DNA of 64,000 bases from Roseibium aquae (GTDB taxonomy: Bacteria; Pseudomonadota; Alphaproteobacteria; Rhizobiales; Stappiaceae). Each line of letters begins with the position of its first letter. Positions within the stretch are counted from its first letter, which is position 1. Positions 1 through 7,500 of the stretch are shown one piece after another. Where the stretch lies: the NCBI RefSeq assembly GCF_008711285.1, contig NZ_VXDC01000001.1:744001-808000 (forward strand), written 5' to 3'. Below the pieces are notes generated by a model. That model was given only the letters and a program-made list of their open reading frames with translations. It did no database searches and had not been told where the DNA came from. The translations under genes were made by a program, and so were the position numbers.

Positions 1-1106
1 CAGATCACGACCATTTCCGGGTCGGACAGGATCCCCGTGCCAAAATCCAGAGATGTGACTAACGGAAAGAAGATCGGGACTGTTAGCAGGATCATGGACA
101 GGCTTTCCAGAACCGCCCCGAGCAGAATGTAGATCAACACAAGCATGAGCATCACCATGTAGGGGCTCAACTCCAGCGACGTTACCCACTCGAGGATCGC
201 GTCGGGCAGGCCGGCGAAGCTCACGAAATTCGAGAACACCTCCGCGCCGATGATGATCGCGAAGATCATCGCGGTCGTGCGGGCGCAATTCACCGCGGCG
301 GAGAAGAGACGGCCCCAGGTCAGGCCGCCCGAAAACAGGGCGATCAGAAATGCCGTCCCGGCGCCGATGCCCGCCGCCTCCGTCGGGGTGAAAAACCCGC
401 CATAGATCCCGACCATAATGACCAGGAATAGCCCGAAGACCGCCAGAACGCCCCAAAAGTCCCTGCGGCTGAGCGTTGGGATCTCATTGCCCTCCGGCGC
501 CAGCTCCGGCTTCAGGCGGACGGCGACGAAGACGGCCCCCATGTAGAACAGCACGCCGATCAGGCCGGGGATGATACCGGCGATGAAAAGCTTGCCGATA
601 TCGGCCTCGGTGATCAGTCCGTAGATGATCAGGATCACACTGGGCGGGATGAGGATGCCCAACGTTCCGCCGGCTGCGATGGATCCGGTGGCCAGACTGT
701 CGGCGTATCCGGCCTTTCGCATGGAGGGCATCGCCACCTTGGACATGGTGGCCGCAGTTGCCAAAGAGGAGCCGCAAACAGCGCTGAAGCCCCCACAGGC
801 AACGACAGTCGCCATGGCAAGGCCGCCGCGCAACCGGTAAAGCGCGGCATTGGCAGCCGAGAACAGGGATTGGCTGACACCTGAGATCGTGAGGAGGTTT
901 CCCATGAAGATGAACATGGGGATCACGGACAGGGTGAAGGACAGGCCGGTGTCGAATGCCGTTCCGCCGAGCAGGTTTAACGCCGCGCTCCAATTGCGCA
1001 GCACAGCGAACCCGACGGTTCCAACGAGGATCATGGCAATGGCGACGGGAACCCTGACGAGCACCAGCGCGAAGAGGGCGGCAAAACCGAGAAGGGCTTC
1101 AATCAC
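1..1106 (-). CDS. dctM: TRAP transporter large permease DctM (partial, C-terminus beyond window)
   Basis: This is the large membrane subunit of a tripartite ATP-independent periplasmic transporter, which uses an ion gradient to import an organic acid delivered by DctP. Translating the minus strand gives a continuous hydrophobic protein starting GTG (MIEALLGFAALFAL) with family hallmarks such as GGTLGILIPPS and FTPTEAAGIGAG. The GTG overlaps the dctQ stop codon by 8 nt, so the two are translationally coupled. About 368 residues are visible of a family normally near 425; the last helices lie outside the window. Substrate cannot be read from the sequence. Confidence 0.93.
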   Translation of the reverse strand, partial: MIEALLGFAALFALVLVRVPVAIAMILVGTVGFAVLRNWSAALNLLGGTAFDTGLSFTLSVIPMFIFMGNLLTISGVSQSLFSAANAALYRLRGGLAMATVVACGGFSAVCGSSLATAATMSKVAMPSMRKAGYADSLATGSIAAGGTLGILIPPSVILIIYGLITEADIGKLFIAGIIPGLIGVLFYMGAVFVAVRLKPELAPEGNEIPTLSRRDFWGVLAVFGLFLVIMVGIYGGFFTPTEAAGIGAGTAFLIALFSGGLTWGRLFSAAVNCARTTAMIFAIIIGAEVFSNFVSFAGLPDAILEWVTSLELSPYMVMLMLVLIYILLGAVLESLSMILLTVPIFFPLVTSLDFGTGILSDPEMVVI

Positions 1107-1614
1107 GGGAGCGGTCCAAAGCGTTTGGGATATGGCGGGGCAGATAGATCACGACCGCGCTCAAGAGACAGGAAGCTGCGCCGAGGAACCCGATCAGGTA
1201 GAGCGGGATTTCCAGCGAGTCGGTTACTTGACCGAAGCGTTGAAGCCGGAGCGCGTGATGCCAAATCTGATAGGCGATCACGGCAAAGACGATGCTGGTC
1301 ACACCGACCGAGGCGAAAAGGGTCAAAAGCCGGAAACCCCGGTTTGCGATCCCGTCCAGCAATTCGACCTCGATGTGCTCGCGGGCCTGAGTGGTCAAGG
1401 GCAGCGCCATGAAGATCAGGGTCGCGAGCAGGAGTTCTGTCAGTTCATAAGCCCCGGACAGGGGGCTGTTGAACAGGTACCGGGCCACCACGTCCACGCA
1501 GATCATTCCGATCAATGCAAACAACACCACGAGGCAGGCCAGACCCAGCACTTTGCTCAGTCCGAGCCAGATCAGACCGATCCGGCTCGGACGTTTTGGT
1601 GAGGTGGACGCCAT
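1099..1614 (-). CDS. dctQ: TRAP transporter small permease DctQ
   Basis: A 171-residue four-helix membrane protein of the DctQ family, the small subunit that pairs with DctM in the inner membrane. The N-terminal helix (GLACLVVLFALIGMICVDVV) is followed by the typical NSPLSGAYELTELLLATLIFMALP segment. Its ATG directly follows the dctP stop codon with no spacer, and its end overlaps dctM, giving the operon order dctP-dctQ-dctM. Length is normal for the family. Confidence 0.93.
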   Translation of the reverse strand: MASTSPKRPSRIGLIWLGLSKVLGLACLVVLFALIGMICVDVVARYLFNSPLSGAYELTELLLATLIFMALPLTTQAREHIEVELLDGIANRGFRLLTLFASVGVTSIVFAVIAYQIWHHALRLQRFGQVTDSLEIPLYLIGFLGAASCLLSAVVIYLPRHIPNALDRSRD

Positions 1615-2646
1615 TTAGTAGGCAACGCCAGTCTTCGCGCGCATTTCAGCCAGTGCCGCGGCGCCGTCGAAACCGCTTTGGGCGACGGCCTCGGCCCATT
1701 CAGCTTCCTTTTTCGCTGCGATCGCCTTGATCGCCTCGGTCACGGCGGCCGGAGCCTGATACACTTCGATGTCCGTCTCGGCGATGAAGGCAGCGCCGGC
1801 TTCGTCCGATGCGTCCCAAGCCTTGCCCGCCATTTCGGCGAAGGCCGCCCCCGAAACCTTCTCGATCGCCGCCTTGTCCGCATCGGACAGGCCGTCCCAA
1901 ACCCCTTCGTTCATCACGAGGAACCAGGAAGTGTTGTAGATACCGCCCGGGATTTCCATTGAGTACTTCAGGTGGTCGGTCAAATTGAAGGCCTTGAGCG
2001 CTTCCACCGGAAAGGTCACCCCGTCGATGACGCCGCGAGAGAGTTTTTCATAGACTTCCCCCGGTCCCATGAACTGCGTTGTGACGCCGAGTTCTTGCGC
2101 GAGGTCTGCGATATAGCCGCCCGGGGTCCGGATTTTCAGACCGGCGAAATCCTCCGGGGTCTCAATCTTGCGCAGATTGTTGTTGAACAGGCCAGGACCG
2201 TGAACGAACAGACCCAAAAGCTTGGTGCCTTGATGCTCGGCCTGCGCGTCCAGCGTGCCGCCATAGACTTCCCAGTAGGCCTTGGAGGCTTCGGTGGCCG
2301 TATCGCCGATGAAGGAGAATTGGCCGATGCGCGAACGCAGGAACCGGTCGTCCTTGGTGAAAGAGTGCAGACCGTATGTGATGTCGGCGATGCCATCGGC
2401 GGCCAGATCGTAGTGGGCGGGCGGCGGTCCGAGCGGCTTGGGCAGGATGCGAACCGTGACACGGCCATCGGTCGCCTCGGCGACCTGCTCGGCCCAGGGC
2501 TCCATCACATTTGTCACGATTGCGTGTTTGGGGGGCAGCCATGACGACAGAACAAGTTCGGTCGCAGAAGCTGCGCCAGCGGTCAGTGATGCTGCGGTGA
2601 AAGCGACAAGGCTTGCAAGTCCGCTCAGGCGGGTCTTGGACAACAT
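1615..2646 (-). CDS. dctP: TRAP transporter substrate-binding protein DctP
   Basis: Periplasmic solute-binding subunit of the TRAP system. The chosen ATG (343 residues) is preceded by a strong GAGGGAGGA ribosome-binding site; a longer upstream reading lacks one. Residues 1-28 form a signal peptide ending in the region AGAASATE. The mature protein has the DctP fold signatures: a WAEQVAEATDGRV segment, GLKIRTPGG, and a late tryptophan-containing segment. It heads the operon with dctQ and dctM and is divergent from marR, which probably controls it. Substrate is not predictable; carboxylates or related organic acids are usual for the family. Confidence 0.92.
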   Translation of the reverse strand: MLSKTRLSGLASLVAFTAASLTAGAASATELVLSSWLPPKHAIVTNVMEPWAEQVAEATDGRVTVRILPKPLGPPPAHYDLAADGIADITYGLHSFTKDDRFLRSRIGQFSFIGDTATEASKAYWEVYGGTLDAQAEHQGTKLLGLFVHGPGLFNNNLRKIETPEDFAGLKIRTPGGYIADLAQELGVTTQFMGPGEVYEKLSRGVIDGVTFPVEALKAFNLTDHLKYSMEIPGGIYNTSWFLVMNEGVWDGLSDADKAAIEKVSGAAFAEMAGKAWDASDEAGAAFIAETDIEVYQAPAAVTEAIKAIAAKKEAEWAEAVAQSGFDGAAALAEMRAKTGVAY

Positions 2647-2726
2647 GGTTGCGAATCCTCCCTCGATCCGTGATGCTTTGCGCGGGGCTGGGCCATCCAG
2701 GCTCTTGCAGCCCGCGTGACAGCACT

Positions 2727-2746
2727 TTAGTTTCAAATGAAACTAA
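2727..2746. promoter_or_regulatory. Palindromic operator between dctP and marR
   Basis: TTAGTTTCAAATGAAACTAA is a perfect 9-bp inverted repeat around a 2-bp centre. It sits in the 128-bp divergent region, 80 bp from the dctP start and 28 bp from the marR start. A TTGACT hexamer on the minus strand overlaps its marR-proximal edge, so a bound protein would block dctP transcription. The size and symmetry fit a MarR dimer; that the neighbouring MarR binds here is inference. Confidence 0.75.
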
Positions 2747-2774
2747 GTCAACCGTAAACCGGATCGTACGGCCC

Positions 2775-3293
2775 ATGACAGCAGATACACTTCCTCCAGG
2801 ATCCCGGCCGCTTTCGGACGAAATCGCGGAGGGAACGCCGATCGATCAGGGGCAAGCGGATCAGCTGTTCAACCTTCAGTCGTTTTTCCCGTATCTGGTG
2901 CGGGTCTTTTATTCCGACGTGACCAGCGCGCTTGCGTCCATCTATACCCAGGATCATGGTTTGACCCCGTCAGAATGGCGCACCATGGCGATCCTGGGGG
3001 AACACGGGCGGATGCCGGCGACCGAAATTGTCGAGCGGTCCAGTATGGACAAGGTGTCCGTCAGCCGTTCGGTGAAGAAGATGCACGACCGGGGGCTCCT
3101 GGAGAAAGCCGATCATGCGCAAGACGGCCGCAGCTCCCTGTTGTTCCTGTCGGCGGCCGGACGGGCGGCTTATCGGGACATCGTTCCCAAGGTGCTCGCC
3201 GTTGAACAGAAAATGCTCACCGGCATATCCGAAGAGGAGTTCCGCATGTTTTTGAGTGTCATGCGGAAGGTGCGGGACAACCTGAAGGATTGA
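2775..3293 (+). CDS. MarR family transcriptional regulator
   Basis: A 172-residue winged-helix regulator. Residues about 45-110 hold the MarR DNA-binding domain: LTPSEWRTMAILGEHG, then the recognition helix MDKVSVSRSVKKMHDRGLL and the wing DHAQDGRSSLLFLSAAG. An N-terminal extension of about 40 residues precedes it. The ATG was chosen because upstream codons run through the operator and lack family similarity. It is divergent from the TRAP operon with a perfect palindrome between, so it most likely represses transporter genes and itself and responds to the transported compound. Confidence 0.9.
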   Translation: MTADTLPPGSRPLSDEIAEGTPIDQGQADQLFNLQSFFPYLVRVFYSDVTSALASIYTQDHGLTPSEWRTMAILGEHGRMPATEIVERSSMDKVSVSRSVKKMHDRGLLEKADHAQDGRSSLLFLSAAGRAAYRDIVPKVLAVEQKMLTGISEEEFRMFLSVMRKVRDNLKD

Positions 3294-3312
3294 CCCGGGT
3301 CCGGAGGCCTTT

Positions 3313-4314
3313 TCAAGCGGAAGGATCCGCTTCCTGGGGCCGGCGCGGATGGCCCATGTCCGGACCGTCGCCTCCCGCTGGAGCAAGCGGCTGGGGGCCG
3401 GCATCGAACCGGGGGGCGGTGGTCTTGAGTACAGGATTGCGGGCCGACACATTGAGGCGGCTTTCCCGCCAGACGACGAAAACGCCCGAGGCTATGATAA
3501 CGGCGGAGCCGATGGCCACGAAGATATCGGGCTGTTCGGCGAAGAAGACCGCCCCAAAAAGGGTGGCCCAAAGGATCTGGCTGTATTGTGCGGGCGCGAT
3601 CACCGCGGCGGGAGCGGATCGGTATCCGAAAATCATGCAGTATTGCGCCGCCACGGACAGGAAACCGACGGCTGCCATGACGGCCAGATCGGCCAGCGCG
3701 ACGGGCTTGTAAACCACGGGAAGGGTAAACGCCATGGCGCCCATGGCAACCAGCAGCGGATAGAGGATCAGCACGGCGGACCGTTCCTGGCCACCGATCT
3801 TCCGAACGACGATTGAGGCAAGCGCACTGGCGCAGGCTGCGGTCAGGGCCGCCAGATGGCCCAATGTGATTTCCGTGAGCCCTGGCCTCAGAACGATCAA
3901 AACGCCGCAAAGACCGAAGATTACCGCCGCCCATCTTTGCCCCCGCACCACTTCCCCGAGAAAGGGAACGGAAAAGGCCGTGATCAGCAAGGGGGCGGAG
4001 AACAGCAGAGCATAGACTTCGGCAAGCGGCAGGGCGGTAAAGGCATAAAACGCGCTGGCCATGGCGATGATGCTCAAACCGGCCCGGGCCAGGACGAGCC
4101 GCGGATGGCGCGGCAACAGGTTCGCCTCGGCCCGATCGAACAGCATGATGGTAGCCATGGGAACGAAGGCAAACAGCATTGCGAAGAAGATGATCTGGAA
4201 GACCGAATAGCTCTCCCCCAGCGCCTTGATCATCGCGTCATGGGTTGCGTAGAGGGCAAAGCCGACAAGGGCGATTCCCAGGCCGCGCAAGGGGGAAGGG
4301 GCGGGATGGATCAT
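3313..4314 (-). CDS. DMT/EamA family membrane transporter
   Basis: A 333-residue protein with about ten hydrophobic helices in two EamA repeats, typical of drug/metabolite transporters that export amino acids, metabolites or drugs. The first repeat begins LRGLGIALVGFALYATHDAMIKAL, the second LTAACASALASIVVRKIGGQ. The C-terminus carries about 40 polar, Pro/Gly-rich residues of no clear function. It converges on marR with a 19-bp gap and stands alone. Substrate unknown. Confidence 0.88.
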   Translation of the reverse strand: MIHPAPSPLRGLGIALVGFALYATHDAMIKALGESYSVFQIIFFAMLFAFVPMATIMLFDRAEANLLPRHPRLVLARAGLSIIAMASAFYAFTALPLAEVYALLFSAPLLITAFSVPFLGEVVRGQRWAAVIFGLCGVLIVLRPGLTEITLGHLAALTAACASALASIVVRKIGGQERSAVLILYPLLVAMGAMAFTLPVVYKPVALADLAVMAAVGFLSVAAQYCMIFGYRSAPAAVIAPAQYSQILWATLFGAVFFAEQPDIFVAIGSAVIIASGVFVVWRESRLNVSARNPVLKTTAPRFDAGPQPLAPAGGDGPDMGHPRRPQEADPSA

Positions 4315-4457
4315 GATCTGAAAACGCGAAAAGAGGTTGCGATTGCACTCGACCCACCATCGGCGCTCATCGGTATCCGGTCAAGGCGGCCTGGCAGGGG
4401 GCAACGGTGGTGCCGGGTGGTTTTCCCAAGCCGACAGTGACTTTTGAAAAGCACCAA

Positions 4458-4484
4458 GAAAAAAGGACGCCTTCCGGCGCCCTT
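4458..4484 (-). terminator. Rho-independent terminator of the GPR-like gene
   Basis: On the minus strand a 9-bp stem (AAGGGCGCC / GGCGTCCTT, one G-U pair) with a four-base loop is followed by a T-rich tract, about 30 nt after the stop codon of the giant gene. Confidence 0.8.
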
Positions 4485-4512
4485 CAATCATTGTGTCATG
4501 TGCCCCGGATCG

Positions 4513-7500
4513 TCAGTCCAGACGACCGCTCGCATGGGCCAGCATGGTGTAGACCTTGCCGGTATCCGACGTCAGGTAGGTCTGACCCAGCATGTTGTCC
4601 CGGTCGTTGCGGGAAACCTGGGACAAGAGTTGCTCGAAATCTGCAACGTAGCGTTCGACCGCCGACCGGAACTCCGGATCGCGGGCATATTTTTGACGAA
4701 TGTCGTCAAAGGTCTGCTGCCCCTGTAGCGTGTAGAGGCGGCGGGTGAACACATGACGCTCTCCGCGGCGGTAACGCTCCCAAAGATCCACGAAGGTTTC
4801 ATGGTCAATGGCGCGGGCGATATCGACGGACATGGAATTCAGGCTGTCCATGGACTGAAGCGGGCTGGCATCCTGGTTTCCGGTCCGGTCGTCGTCGCGG
4901 GACGCGCGGCGCAGGAGGTCGGAGACCCACCCCTTGCCGGAACTGCCCGGCTGCTGGTCGGCGGAAGGTGCCTGACGGCGCAGCGGTTCGGCCGGACGCG
5001 GCGCGGCTTGCGGACGCGCCCCGGTCGGAGCCGGACGTGGAGCGCTCTGCGGTGCCGTAGGGGCATAGTCCGCCGGGGCAGCCAAGCTTGCGGCGACAGG
5101 AGCGGGCGCCGAAGCCACGGCGGCGCGTTCCTGGGGCCGGGAGATATCCAGAGCGTTGGACTGCTTGGCAACGATATCCGAAAGTTCGGTCAGGGCGCGG
5201 ATCTGTTCGTTGACAACCTTGCGCAGGGCCGAACTGGTTTCTTCGGCTTCCTCCGGCAGGTTCAAGACCCCCTGCTTGAGCTCGTTCCGGGTCGCTTCCA
5301 ACTCCCTGTGGACGTCTCTGGCAACATCGCGCATGCGGGTGGCCGCATCGTTGAACCGCTCCGAGGCTTCGCTGACCGTGCGGGTCATTTCGGACATGAT
5401 ATCGTCCTGCGCCGATCGGATCGCTTCGCGGGCCTTCTGACCTTCCATGCCGGCGGTCAGACGCATGCTCTCGAACTGCTCGGTCACCTGCTTTGTCGCG
5501 GCTTCCGCAGCGGCGCTGAGCATGCTCGCCGCTTCGCGTGCCTTGTCGTCGGCTGTTTCCAGCGTTTCGGACAAGGTCGTCGTGAAGGACCGCATCAGCG
5601 TATCGACGGCTTCGGTCTTGGCCAGCAGGGTCTCGGCGACCTGTTCGATGGCCGTCTTGCGCTCGGCGACACGGCCCTCGACGCTTCTGTTGGTCTCTTC
5701 CAGATGCCGGGCGGCATTGGACAGTTCGACCGCGTTGTCCTGGAAGCGGTGCGTCAGGTCGCGCACATCGCTCAATGTTGTTTCGGTTACCGTCCGCAGT
5801 GCGTCGACCTGTTCGCTGATCGCCGTGGTTGTCTGGGTCGTGTCGGTCACGGCCCGGTCGACGGCGCTCCGGAACTCGCCGGCGCGGCGGCCGAGATTGA
5901 CCTCCACTTCGGCCAGGTTGGTGCCCGCAGCGGTCACGATCTCCTGCAGATTGGCGTTCGAGGTCTCGAGCTTGTCGAGGATCGCGCTGATGTCTGCCTC
6001 CAGCCGCTGCTTTGTGTCGACCAGAAGCGTCGCGGCCCGCTCGCTGCGGTCCTCCAGGCTGGCCACCAGACGGGCGCTGGCGCTGTCCATGACCGACGCG
6101 GCCCGCTCGCTGCGTTCGTTGAGCGTCGCGGAGATCCGGTCGCCGGCTTCCACCAGCGAACGGGTTGCCTCCAGGCCGTTCTGCGCGAATTGCTCCGAAA
6201 CTTCGCGGCCCTTGACGCTGATCGCGTCGAGAATGGCGGCGTGGACATCGCCGACACGGGTGGTCAGGTCGCTGGCGCGCTCCTCGATGGCCTTGATCAG
6301 CGCGTTGCCGTCTGTGCCCACGATCCGGGCCAATTCCCCCGAACGGGCCCCAAAGGCTTCGTTCAGGCTGTTCGCCCGCTCCAAAAGCTCATCGGCAACC
6401 GCCTTGCCACGGCCTGCCAGCGTCTCGGCGGCTTCCTTCACCGCGTTGTTGACACGTGCCTGAACGATGTCGGCCTCACCGGACATCTGACCGCGAATTT
6501 CCTGAAGCGTCTTGCCAAGCGTGGCGCGGGCCTGTTCGCTTTCCGCGGCCAGGCTTCCGGCGATCTCGGCAATGGTGCGGGACAGGTCGTCCCGGACCTT
6601 GGCGCTTTCCCCGGTGAGCGACCCCGAAAACTCGGCCAGTGTGCCGACATAAAGGGCCCGGGCCTTTTCGCTTTCGGCTGCCATGGTGCGGGCGGCATCG
6701 GTGATCGCGGACAGCACCAGCTCGCGGATCCGCTGGCTTTCGCTGGACATGCTGCCGGTGGCATCCGTCATTGCCGTCGTGACGGCCAGGGCCGCCTTCT
6801 GGCTCTCGCTGGTCAGTGCGCCGCGGGCCTCGCCCACCGTTCCCAGCACGATCTGGCGCATACGTTCGCTTTCGCCCGACAGCTTGTCGCTGGCTTCACC
6901 CAGGGCGCCAGAGACCATGTCAACGGACCTGACGCTCTCCGCGCTGAGTTTATCGACGGCTTCGGCAACCGCTCCAAGCACCATGTCGCGCATGCGCGTG
7001 CTTTCAGTGGACAAGGTGGTTCCGGCCTCGCCGATCACGCTTGTCAGCGTGTCGCGGGCCTTCTCGCTCTCGCTCGTCAGCTTGCCGGAAATGCTTTCCA
7101 GACGTTCGTTCAGAACGGTTTCAAGCTGGCTGGCGCGGGTGTCGAGCGTTTCCGCCACCTCAAAGACCTTCGCGCCGAGGGAGACGTTGATCTCGGCGAT
7201 CCGTTCGGACAAGGACTCGGTCAGTTCCTCGCTTTGCTTGGCCAGCACGCTGCCGGCTTCCGCGAGGCGGTTGTCGAGGGCAGAGGTCATCTCGTCCTGA
7301 CCGTCGACAAATGCCTTGGCGATTTCACGGGTCCGGGTGATCAGCGTTTCGCTGATCTGGCGGGCGCGCGCATCAAGGGTTTCGTCGATCCGGTCTGTGC
7401 CGCTGGTCATGGTCGCGGCCAGATGATCGGCCTTTTCCGCCATTGCCCCGGCGGCAATGTCCACCCGGTCGGACAGGTTCTTGCCGATCTCCTCGGCCCG

